From contig JAHBVS010000002.1 of the NCBI GenBank assembly GCA_019637445.1, positions 248,001 to 312,000 of the forward strand: DNA of 64,000 nt. Reading direction: 5' to 3'. The first letter of the stretch is position 1, and every line of letters begins with the position of its first letter. The notes under the pieces were generated by a model. It did no database searches. It saw only the letters and a list, made by a program, of their open reading frames with translations, and had not been told where the DNA came from. The position numbers and the translations under genes are program-made. Shown here one piece after another: positions 16,899-25,600 of the stretch. This DNA is from Gemmatimonadaceae bacterium (lineage in GTDB: Bacteria; Gemmatimonadota; Gemmatimonadetes; Gemmatimonadales; Gemmatimonadaceae).

Positions 16899-17086
16899 GC
16901 CACAGAGGCACAGAGACGCAGAGGGTCTCGCGGGGCGACCTAACCTCTGTGCGTAGACTCTCCCAAAATTCTTAGGGGGCTCGGCGGACAGATCTGTCCG
17001 CCGAGCCCCCTAAGAAGTTGCAGGTGGGATTAGACGCAGAGGCCAACGCGCGCGCTCAACCCTCTGTGTCTCTGTGCCTCTGTGGC
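16899..17086. repeat. Inverted-repeat element A with tandem 8-nt arm units
   Basis: Two 27-nt arms, 16899-16925 and 17060-17086, are inverted copies with a single mismatch. Each arm is about three tandem 8-nt units of the type CACAGAGG/CACAGAGA. The 134-nt interior has a second, weaker inverted pair (CCTCTGTGCG and ACGCAGAGG) around a perfect 48-bp palindrome. It fills the gap between convergent genes. The same arm sequence recurs at 36639-36756. No gene is supported inside. Confidence 0.85.
16969..17016. terminator. Perfect 48-bp palindrome, probable bidirectional terminator
   Basis: Every base from 16969 to 17016 is matched by its reverse complement (24 + 24, no loop), centred on the GA|TC at 16992/16993. 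The stem is G/C-rich with AA/TT at its ends. As RNA it would form a very stable hairpin between the convergent DUF885 and PQQ dehydrogenase genes. It sits within element A. Long perfect palindromes are rarely kept, so a transposition or recombination role is also possible. Confidence 0.7.
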
Positions 17087-17108
17087 AACCCGCGCAGATC
17101 CATCCAAA

Positions 17109-19337
17109 TCACGGCAGCCTGAGCGCCACCAATGAAGTCGAAGAGCCAGCCCCAGTCGCAAACACGATGTACTGCTTCCCACGATGCATGAACGTCATCG
17201 GCATCGCCGTGGTGCGCGAAGGAATCTCCACGGCACCGACCTGACGGCCCGTAGCCTTGTCGACCGCGTAGAGCATCGGCGTGGCGCCAGGGACGCCGCC
17301 CGAACGGCCCGTGCCGTAGATCAACAGCGACTTGGTGACGATGAGTTGCGCCTGGCCGCTGGCGGGACGCGGCGGGATTGTCACGCCGGCGAAGAGCGGG
17401 TCGTTGCTGCGCTGCGGGACCATGCCGCCGTTCGGGATCCACCAACGCTTGTCGCCCGACTTCATGTCGTAGGCCGTGATGCCGCCGAGCTCGGCCGGCT
17501 TCAGGATCGACACCCCGTGGAGGTTGGAGGCCGCCGCGCGGCCACCGAAGCCGCCGCCGCGGGATTCCGGCGCCACGTAGCCCTCAGGTGGCTCCAGCGC
17601 GCCGATTAGGCCGCAGTTGTCGCGCGGCGAGCTGTAGCGGAACTCGGAGCAGGGGTCCTTCTGCAGCGTGATCGTCGAGAGTCCGCTCAGGGCGGCGACG
17701 TACATCATCCCCGTCTCGAGGTCCACGCCGGCGCCGCCGTCGATGTTCACGCCGCCCGAGGCGCCGGGCGCGTACCAAGAGCAGCGCGTGCCCGTCGGGC
17801 TGCTGCCATCGGAGAGCACCGCCGGGATGAAGTACGGGCCCATGCGGCACTTCCGCGCCATTGCGAGCGCCGAGTCGCGAATGGCGGGCGTCCAGTCAAT
17901 CACGTCTTCTTCTTCTAGCCCTTGCTGCGCGTAGGGTGCCGGCTTGGTCGGAATCGGCTGCGTGGGCGATGCGCGCTCGCCGGGCACGTCGCTGGCCATC
18001 ACCGGCGTCTCGACAATCGGCCAGATCGGCTCGCCCGTCGCACGATCGAACGTGTACAGCCAGCCCTGCTTGGTGCTCTGCGAGATCACCTTGCGCTGAC
18101 GGCCGTCCACCACGGCATCGAAGAGGTTCGGCGCCATCGGCGTGTCATAGTCCCAGATGTCGTGGTGCACCATCTGGAAGTGCCAGCGGCGACGGCCCGT
18201 CTTGGCGTCGATTGCGACCAGCGAGTTGCCGTAGAGATTGTTGCCCGGCCGATGGCCGCCGTACTCGTCCATCAGCGGCATGCCGACGGGGATGTAGACC
18301 AGCCCGAGTTCTGGGTCCGCCGAGTAGGTGGCCCACGCGTCGTTCTTGCCCACGCCTTCCGTGCCGATCTTCGAGCCATTCTCCCAGGTCTCGGCGCCGA
18401 ACTCTCCCGGTTGCGGGACGAGATTGAACTTCCAGAGCTGTCGCCCCGTGCGCACGTCGAAGCCGCGGATGAAGCCCGGCAGGTTGCGCACGCGGATCGG
18501 GTAATAGCCGTGGATGCTGGAGTTGCCGAGCACGATGACGTCGTTGACCATGATGGCCGGCGACGAGATGGCGATCTGGCCGTTCACCGGGTCGATGCCG
18601 ACGGAGCCGTCGGCCCCGGTGCGCGTGACGGGGTCCCATCCTTCGCCGGGCTTCGCGCGGCGCAGCGGTGCGGCGTCGGAGATGATGAGTGGCCCGCTGT
18701 CATCAACCGCGAGCGGCACCAGCGGGAAGCCAAGGCCGTTCTGCAGGTCCACGACGCCGTTCACGCCGAAGCGCGGGTCGGGAATGCCGGTGCGCGCGTC
18801 GAGCGACACCAGATGGTATCCGGGCGTCGTGACGATGATGCGCTCGATGGTGCCGTCGGTCCAATACGTGAGGCCGCGGCCGGCGAACTGGCGCGGGGCC
18901 TTCTGCCAGCGGATGCCTTCCTCGAGGCGATAGCTCCAGAGAGTCTCGCCGGTCTCGGGATCGATTGCCATCGCCACGCGACGCGTGGTGGCGACGGTGA
19001 AGAGCCGGCCGTTGGCGTAGAGCGGAGTCGTGCGATAGTACTCGTCCGCACCGAAGGCGCCGGCGTCCCACTGCCAGGCCATCTGCAGGCTGCCGAAGTT
19101 CGACGCGTTGATCTGGTCCAGCGGCGAGTAGCGCGAACTCCAGGCGTCGGCGCCCCAGACGCGCCATTCGCCGTCCACGTTCCCGCGGGCGTTCGGCAGC
19201 GTGACGCGGCCGTTGCCGCCTGGCGCGGTGCTCGGGCGCACGTGCTGCGCGTGGAGCGGATTGGTGAGCGGCGCGCTCGCGGCGGCGAGGGCGAGGGCCG
19301 CGACAGCGGCCAGTGGCGTGCAGCGACGGAACATCAC
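17109..19337 (-). CDS. PQQ-dependent dehydrogenase (membrane glucose dehydrogenase-like)
   Basis: Periplasmic quinoprotein of 742 aa that oxidises a sugar or alcohol using pyrroloquinoline quinone. A signal peptide (residues 1-30, ending LHAQ) precedes an eight-bladed propeller with PQQ motifs: WRVWGADAWSSRYSPLDQI, AIDPETGETLWSYRLEEG, FDVRTGRQLWKFN, AIDAKTGRRRWHFQMVHHDIWDYD, and FDRATGEPIWPIVETPVMASDVPGE. The WP-(x)-E-x-PV-PGE stretch and the DIWDYD region are typical of glucose-dehydrogenase-like members without the N-terminal membrane domain. It is cotranscribed downstream of a cytochrome c, the likely acceptor. The substrate is not determined by sequence. Confidence 0.9.
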   Translation of the reverse strand: MMFRRCTPLAAVAALALAAASAPLTNPLHAQHVRPSTAPGGNGRVTLPNARGNVDGEWRVWGADAWSSRYSPLDQINASNFGSLQMAWQWDAGAFGADEYYRTTPLYANGRLFTVATTRRVAMAIDPETGETLWSYRLEEGIRWQKAPRQFAGRGLTYWTDGTIERIIVTTPGYHLVSLDARTGIPDPRFGVNGVVDLQNGLGFPLVPLAVDDSGPLIISDAAPLRRAKPGEGWDPVTRTGADGSVGIDPVNGQIAISSPAIMVNDVIVLGNSSIHGYYPIRVRNLPGFIRGFDVRTGRQLWKFNLVPQPGEFGAETWENGSKIGTEGVGKNDAWATYSADPELGLVYIPVGMPLMDEYGGHRPGNNLYGNSLVAIDAKTGRRRWHFQMVHHDIWDYDTPMAPNLFDAVVDGRQRKVISQSTKQGWLYTFDRATGEPIWPIVETPVMASDVPGERASPTQPIPTKPAPYAQQGLEEEDVIDWTPAIRDSALAMARKCRMGPYFIPAVLSDGSSPTGTRCSWYAPGASGGVNIDGGAGVDLETGMMYVAALSGLSTITLQKDPCSEFRYSSPRDNCGLIGALEPPEGYVAPESRGGGFGGRAAASNLHGVSILKPAELGGITAYDMKSGDKRWWIPNGGMVPQRSNDPLFAGVTIPPRPASGQAQLIVTKSLLIYGTGRSGGVPGATPMLYAVDKATGRQVGAVEIPSRTTAMPMTFMHRGKQYIVFATGAGSSTSLVALRLP

Positions 19338-19380
19338 GCGACTCCGAGTGGTGGGGTGGAGCGTCGGCGAGTGAAGCGAC

Positions 19381-19842
19381 CTACGGCAGTGTGTCGATGC
19401 GGATACGATGCAGCGTCAACGAATCTGTGGATAGAGGGACGTTCCCCGGCGGCATTGCGTTGATGCGCAGGATGTACGCGGTGAGGTTGGCGTACTCGTC
19501 GTTGGTCATCGTGCCGGGATCGGTCTGCGGCATCTCGCGGCGGAGATACGTGAACAGGTCGGCGACGCTGCGGCCGCGCCACTTGCCCATGAAGGGCGGG
19601 CCGGAGTGCTGGAGTGGGGCGTGGCAGGACTGGCAAGCGAGCGCGAACAGGTCGCGGCCCGCATCGGCCTGCTGGCGCGTGTAGACGCCGTTGGCGGTGC
19701 TGCGGGTGGTGTCGAAGGCGAACGCGGTGAGGGCGCCAACGCCTCGAGTCGCGTGGCGCGTCGTTGGCGCAGGCCTCTCAGGGGCAGCGGCAAACGCAAA
19801 CACCGCGACGAATGAAGCGAGGGCAGAGATCCAGGCAGTCAT
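19381..19842 (-). CDS. Periplasmic cytochrome c partner of the PQQ dehydrogenase
   Basis: Monoheme cytochrome c, 153 aa, with an N-terminal signal (residues 1-20). The heme motif is CQSCH (Cys70, Cys73, His74), with Met104 in REMPQTDPG as probable axial ligand. It shares the pattern W-x-GR-x3-DL-x2-L/YLR-x2-MPQ-x2-PG with the cytochrome at 10813-11205. It lies between the HupE-like gene, whose stop is 3 bp upstream, and the PQQ dehydrogenase, so the three form one minus-strand operon. An ATG start is chosen over a TTG one codon earlier. Confidence 0.9.
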   Translation of the reverse strand: MTAWISALASFVAVFAFAAAPERPAPTTRHATRGVGALTAFAFDTTRSTANGVYTRQQADAGRDLFALACQSCHAPLQHSGPPFMGKWRGRSVADLFTYLRREMPQTDPGTMTNDEYANLTAYILRINAMPPGNVPLSTDSLTLHRIRIDTLP

Positions 19843-19845
19843 CAA

Positions 19846-21264
19846 TCAGGATTCAGGTCGGAGCAGTCGCGTCGAGACCTCGCGCACGGCGAGCGCCGCG
19901 ATGGCAGTGACGGACAATAGCAGGGCGAGGCGCACCAAGCCGAGCGCCAGCGATGTGTCGGCGGCGGGAAGACTGACGCGGAGGTCGTACGCTGCGAAGG
20001 CGGAGAATCGTGCGGTCATCCAGTGCCAGGCCTCGTGCGCCACCAGGGCGGACCCCACCCAGACTGCAAGGTGCCGCCGCTCTGCCGGCAGTGCCTCCAT
20101 CAGGCGTGCGAGCAGCGGGACCAGCAGCGCCACGACCAGCAGTTGCCCCGCCTCCACGCCGATGTTGAAGGCCGCGAGCGCCGTCATCAGGTTGGCCCCC
20201 GCGAACTGCAACTGCTCGCCGAGCGCGAACGAGAAACCGAAGCCGTGGATGAGCCCGAAGGCAAACGCCACGCGCCATCGCCGCTCCAGGCGCTCCGGAG
20301 GAAGCAGCACGTTCTCCACCGCGAGCCACACAATCGACGCAGCGATGAGCAGCTCGACAAGCGGCGGGAACCACGCGGCGCGCGGGACCACGCCGAGCGC
20401 CGCGGCGCCGAGGGTGACCGAGTGCGCCACGGTGAAACTCGTCACCAGCGCCAGCAGCGGTCGCCAACGACGAATGGGCAGCACCAGGCAGAACACGAAC
20501 AGCAGGTGATCGAATCCGCCGAGGATGTGGCGAAAGCCGTCCACCAGGAACTGCGCGCCGCTCTGCCACCACGCCGGGTCCAGCGCGATCACGCCGGGGT
20601 CACCGACGTACGAGAGGCTGCGCGTTTCGCCTGTAGGAAGGACGAGATGCACGACGCTGGTCGTACGGATTCCGAGCCTTGCCAAGGCAGGGTTGAGCGC
20701 GAGGTCCGCGTCAGCAGCGGGTATCGGCGCCTCGAGCCAGACGTCCAGGAGCGGTTGCTGCCAAGGAATGGCGATCGCGTTGTCGAGCAGCGGGGCGTCG
20801 AACGATGCCAGCGCGGCTTCGTACGAGTCGAACGAGCGGTCGCTGGGCAACGCGAGACGTGCCCGCAGCACGCGGGGCGAGCCAATCGCCTCGCCGTTGG
20901 CTCGCAGACCAATGGCGTCGGCAATCCAGGTCTTGGCCAGCCCCGGCAGCAGCTCGCGTACAGCGACGAGGTCCAGCGATCCGTCCGGCCGCGTGGGCTC
21001 GATGACGTCGCGCATCGCCTCCAACGGCACGCGCACGAGCACCGTAAGCACGGTGTCGCGCGGGACCACGAACGCGCGGACGGCGACGCGGGCGGGGATT
21101 TCGTGCGCCGCCGCGTGACGCGGCAGACCGGCGAAGAGCAGCAGCAAGATGCCCAACGTCACGGCACGGAACGCCGACGCATCGATTCGCGCGAACGGGA
21201 ACGGGAACGCGGACGCGGGGCGCGGCGTCAGCGGTCGACTTGGCTGGGCAGGCGGCTGGTGCAT
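19846..21264 (-). CDS. HupE/UreJ-like membrane protein with exported N-terminal domain
   Basis: 472-aa protein with a signal peptide-like segment (about 27-55, ending AAAHEIP) and a ~210-residue extracytoplasmic domain (RVAVRAFVVPRDTVLTVLVRVPLEAM). The membrane part has about seven helices and carries the HupE/UreJ_2 signature GFRHILGGFDHLLFVFCLVLP, then TSFTVAHSVTL and IHGFGFSFALGEQ. His residues in HILGG-DH and AHS resemble metal-binding positions of the HupE family (nickel or other transition metals). The start at 21264 avoids a long upstream extension without signal features. It heads the PQQ operon. Confidence 0.85.
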   Translation of the reverse strand: MHQPPAQPSRPLTPRPASAFPFPFARIDASAFRAVTLGILLLLFAGLPRHAAAHEIPARVAVRAFVVPRDTVLTVLVRVPLEAMRDVIEPTRPDGSLDLVAVRELLPGLAKTWIADAIGLRANGEAIGSPRVLRARLALPSDRSFDSYEAALASFDAPLLDNAIAIPWQQPLLDVWLEAPIPAADADLALNPALARLGIRTTSVVHLVLPTGETRSLSYVGDPGVIALDPAWWQSGAQFLVDGFRHILGGFDHLLFVFCLVLPIRRWRPLLALVTSFTVAHSVTLGAAALGVVPRAAWFPPLVELLIAASIVWLAVENVLLPPERLERRWRVAFAFGLIHGFGFSFALGEQLQFAGANLMTALAAFNIGVEAGQLLVVALLVPLLARLMEALPAERRHLAVWVGSALVAHEAWHWMTARFSAFAAYDLRVSLPAADTSLALGLVRLALLLSVTAIAALAVREVSTRLLRPES

Positions 21265-21353
21265 CACGGCGGGGAGATATAGCATTTGCGGCGCCTCGGC
21301 ACACGGGGCGCCGTCGGACCACGACTCAGGACACGTCCAGGGGACTTCCTTCG

Positions 21354-22535
21354 ATGAACCGGAGAACAACGCTCATTGCCGCCGCTTCGCTGGGCGCGCT
21401 CATCGCTACGCTCACGGTTGCCGAGCGCCAGCTTTCGGCCGATGCGGCCGAGCAGCCCGTGCAGGCACCGCGGTTCGAGGTGGATCCCTACTGGCCCAAG
21501 CCCTTGCCCAACAACTGGGTGATCGGTTCGGTGATCGGCATCGGCGTGGACTCGCGCGACCACGTGTACATCGTGCATCGGCAACAGTCGCTGAATGCGC
21601 GCACGGAAATTGGGCTCGCCTCCGACCCGCCGACGGGCGACTGCTGCGCCCCGGCCCCGCCGGTGTTGGAGTTCGATCCCGAGGGCAATCTCGTGCGGGC
21701 CTGGGGTGGTGAGGGGCAAGGCTACACTTGGCCGAACTCGAATCACGGCGTGGCCGTGGACCATCTCGACAACGTCTGGATCGGGGGCAACGGTCAGGGC
21801 GACTCGCACATCTTGAAGTTCTCCCGCGATGGCCGGTTCATCGCGCAGTACGGCGAGCCGGGCAAGCCGGCGAACAGCAATAGCCGCGAGTACTTCGGGC
21901 GCGTGGCCAAGATCTCGTTCGACGCCGCCGTGAACGAGGCCTACGTGGCGGACGGCTACGGCAACAAGCGCGTCGCGGTGCTGGACATGGGGACGGGCGC
22001 CATCAAGCGCTTCTGGGGCGCCTACGGCAACGTGCCGTCGGATTCGAACCTCGGTCCCTACAACCCGGATGCGCCGCCAGCGCCGCAGTTCCGGAACCCG
22101 GTGCACTGCGCGGAGCCGTCGGCCGACGGCTTGCTCTACGTGTGTGATCGCCAGAACAACCGCATCCAGGTCTTCCGCCGCAACGGTGAGTACGTGAACG
22201 AGGTGCGCATCGCGCCGCGCACGCTCGGCGACGGGGCGGTGTGGGACATCGCGTTCTCGCGCGACCGCGAGCAGCGCTTCCTGTACCTGGCCGACGGAAA
22301 GAACGAGAAGGTCTACGTGATGGACCGCAAGTCGCTCACCGTGCTGACGAGCTTCGGTGGTGGCGGTCGCCAACCGGGACAGTTCTTCGCGGTGCACTCG
22401 ATCGCCACGGACTCCAAGGGCAACATCTTCACGACCGAGACCTACGAGGGGAAGCGCGTACAGCGCTTCGTGAACAAGGGAATGGCGAGCGTGACGCGTC
22501 GCGACCAAGGGCCGCCGTGGCCCACGGGGCGGTAG
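21354..22535 (+). CDS. Second secreted NHL-repeat beta-propeller
   Basis: 393-aa exported NHL propeller with an N-terminal hydrophobic signal (residues 7-23). Blades include GIGVDSRDHVYIVHRQ, VLEFDPEGNLVRAWGGEG, GVAVDHLDNVWIGGNGQGDSHILKF, EAYVADGYGNKRVAVLD, LYVCDRQNNRIQVFRRNGEY and SIATDSKGNIFTTETYEGKRVQRF. The HVYIVHRQQS and CCAPAPPVLEFD elements are shared with peptidyl-alpha-hydroxyglycine lyase-like proteins. It is divergent from the HupE-cytochrome-PQQ dehydrogenase operon. The function is unproven. Confidence 0.82.
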   Translation: MNRRTTLIAAASLGALIATLTVAERQLSADAAEQPVQAPRFEVDPYWPKPLPNNWVIGSVIGIGVDSRDHVYIVHRQQSLNARTEIGLASDPPTGDCCAPAPPVLEFDPEGNLVRAWGGEGQGYTWPNSNHGVAVDHLDNVWIGGNGQGDSHILKFSRDGRFIAQYGEPGKPANSNSREYFGRVAKISFDAAVNEAYVADGYGNKRVAVLDMGTGAIKRFWGAYGNVPSDSNLGPYNPDAPPAPQFRNPVHCAEPSADGLLYVCDRQNNRIQVFRRNGEYVNEVRIAPRTLGDGAVWDIAFSRDREQRFLYLADGKNEKVYVMDRKSLTVLTSFGGGGRQPGQFFAVHSIATDSKGNIFTTETYEGKRVQRFVNKGMASVTRRDQGPPWPTGR

Positions 22536-22562
22536 CCACCGAGGGGTTCGGAGCGCGTCAAT

Positions 22563-22594
22563 GAGCGGGGCGCCCCAGACGGGGCGCCCCGCTC
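22563..22594 (+). terminator. Strong hairpin terminator after NHL gene
   Basis: A perfect 14-bp G/C-rich stem (22563-22576 with 22581-22594) and an AGAC tetraloop lie 27 bp after the stop. There is no clear T tract downstream, so it may act by stalling or with Rho, or simply protect the 3' end. It separates the NHL gene from the giant lipoprotein. Confidence 0.7.
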
Positions 22595-22654
22595 TGTAAC
22601 TGGGGTCACGAACAGCCCTAGCGCACGGCACGCTTCGTGCACACGTTCTGCCGT

Positions 22655-25600
22655 ATGCGTAGCCGTCTGGTCCGCGGCGCACTGCTGGGTCTCGCAGTGC
22701 TGGGTGTCGCCAGCTGTGGGGATGGTCCGGGCGGATTGCCGGGCCGGAGCGGGGCCCTCTCTGTGGCCCCGCGTTTCGCGAACGCGGTCTCGGCCGGTAT
22801 CGTCGAGGTGGTGGCCGTGCGCGTGCGTCTCGCGCGGCCCGGCGGCGGTGCGATCGTCCTCGACACGACGGTCGTCTTTCCCGTCAACTCCGACGAGATC
22901 TCGCTCACCCTGCGCGCGCCCATCAGCGGCGACGCCGAGATCCTGCAGGCCAGCTTCGCGATGATCAACGCGGTCGGCGATACCGTGTTTCGCGCGGGGC
23001 CGACGGATGTGACGCTGCGGACGGCGGGTGCGCCCGCCGTGGCCACGCCGACCTTCCAGTACAGCGGCACGGGCGCCAACGCGGTCGGCGTGCGATTCCT
23101 CGCGCCGCCGACGATCGCCTACTTCGGCGACACGATCGACTTCGACGTCGAAGCTTTCGATGGACAGTCGGCGGGCATTGCCGGCACGCCGATCGGTTTC
23201 GCGTTGGCGGATTCCGCGGACACGGTGCGCGCGCGGATTCCCAACCGCGCAGAGGGACGCGTGGTGATCGGCGGACAGCGCGGCAGCGTGGGCATTCGCG
23301 CGTTCACGCCGGCGGACCTTGGGGCGACGCACACGTTGCTCATCCAGCCACTGGCCTCCGCCATCCAGGCATTCGCCGGCAATGCGCAGACCGGCGAGGC
23401 CGGGGCAGCGTTGGCGGCTCCGTTCACGGCGAGGGTCATCGCCGAGGATGGGCTCGGCGTGGAAGGGAAGGAGGTCGTGTTCAGCGTCACGGCGGGCGGC
23501 GGGAGCCTGAGTGTCTTGGTCGATACGACCGACGCCAATGGCGATGCCCAGACCGTGCTCACGTTGGGCGCCGTACCCGGGGCGCAGCAGGTGACGGCGA
23601 CGGCCACCGGTGTCTCGGGTGCGACGACGACATTCACCGCGACAGCCACGGCAGGCGCGCCCGCGCAGCTGGCCATCACCGCCGAGCCGACGGATGGGAT
23701 CGCGGGCGCGGCGTTGACGCCGCTCGTGGTCGAGATCCGCGATGCGAACGGCTTTGTGGTCACCACGGCGAACAACCCGGTGACGGTGGCGCTGGAAACC
23801 GATCCCAGCGGCGTGAATCCGCTCGGCGGCACCTTGATGGTGGCGGCCGTGAATGGCATCGCAACGTTCAGCGATCTGACGCTTGATGTGGCCGCGCAGG
23901 GTTACGTGCTGAATGTGACGTCCGCAGGCCTCACGTCGGCGATCGGCACGGCGTTCGATGTGGTGCCGGGCGCGGCGACTGTGCTTGAGTTCCAGGTCCA
24001 GCCGCCTCTCACGGCCGGATCCGGCGCGCCCTTCGCGGTGTCCGTGCGCGCGATGGATGCACTCGGTAACCTCGCAACGCCGTTCACGGGCAACGTGTCG
24101 ATGGCGATTGGCGCCAATCCCTCGGCAGGCACCTTGGGCGGCACGCTCAGCATCGCGGCCGTGGCGGGCGTCGCGACGTTCAGCGATCTCGAGATCGACA
24201 ACCTCGGTGATGGCTACACGCTGGTGGCCACGGCGAGCGGACTTGGCGATGCGACGAGCAATGCATTCAACATCGAGCCGCCCGGTGATGTGAACGCCTG
24301 GATCAACCCAGCGGGCGGCGCGTGGGAAACGGCGTCCAACTGGAGCCGTGGCACGGTGCCGCTTGGCACGGACACCGTGTGGATTCGGCAGTCCGGCACG
24401 TACACGGTGACCGTGTCCACGTCACGGACGATTGGCAAGACGTTGGTCGGCGGCTCGAGCGGTGTGCAGACGCTGGCCCTCACCGGCGGGACGCTGACGA
24501 TTGCCGATACCGTGCAGCTCGGCGGCACGACGGAGTTGGCGATCAGCGGCGGAACCGTGAACGGCCCCGGCCTCCTGGAGTCGGACGGCGCCGTAGTCTG
24601 GAGCGGCGGCACGTTCGGGGCGGGCCTGGTCCTGCGCTCGACGCCGATCGGGAGCTTCACGCTCAGCGGGACGGCGGGTCGCATCATCAACAACATTCGG
24701 ATCGAGATTCTTGGTGCCGGGCTGTGGACGGACACGCAGATGGTCGGCAGCGGTGGCGGCGCGGTGGTCCACGTCGGCGCCACGGGGATCCTCGACATCC
24801 AAGGCGATGGGTCGCTGCTCTACAACCAGGGGGGCGCGCTCTCCGTCCTTGAGAACCTCGGGACGGTGCTGCGCAGCACGAGCCCGGGCATCGCGACCGT
24901 GACGGCGAACTGGGTGAACAACGGCAGCGCCGACATCGAGACAGGTACGCTGCGGCTCGGCGGAGGCGGCGTCTCGACGACGGGCATCGTGAACGTTGGG
25001 GCCGGCAGCACATTGGATTTCTCGGGCGGCACGAAGACACTGGACGCTGGCACGACAATCACCGGCGACGGCATCGTGCTGGTCAGCGGTGGTACGCTGA
25101 ACGTGGAGGGGCCCTGGACGCTCCTCGGTCAGGTGCAGCTGACCGGCGGCACCTTCCGCTACTCGGCCACCGGCGGCACGGTGTCTTCCTTGATTGCATC
25201 CGGCGGCACATTGACCGGCAATGCGACGGGCTTTCTCACGGTCGCCGACTCGATGGCGTGGAGTGCCGGTACGTTCGGCACCGGTGGCGGCACGACGCAC
25301 GTTGCCGCAGGTGCAAGCTTCGACCTGCGCGGCACCGCCGCGCGTGTCTTCAACAACTACATCGTCGAGGTTGCCGGGACGGGTACCTGGCGCGACGTGC
25401 AGTCCGTCAACGCTGGAGGCGGCGCCGAGATCCGCGTGTTGGCCGGCGCGACGCTGGATGTGATCGGCGATGGGACCTTTGCCTTCAACCAGGGTGGTGC
25501 GCAGGCCCGCCTGGTCAATCAAGGCACGATCACGCGCCACACGAGTGCGGGCATCGTCACCGTGTCGGCGTCCTGGGATAACGACGGTGTCGTCGATGTG

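Noticed and set aside
17922-19463. Long open frame (about 513 codons) antisense to the PQQ dehydrogenase
   Set aside because: It is rich in Arg, His, Asp and Val, has no family motif, and lies on the complement of a clearly conserved gene. GC-rich DNA gives such frames routinely.
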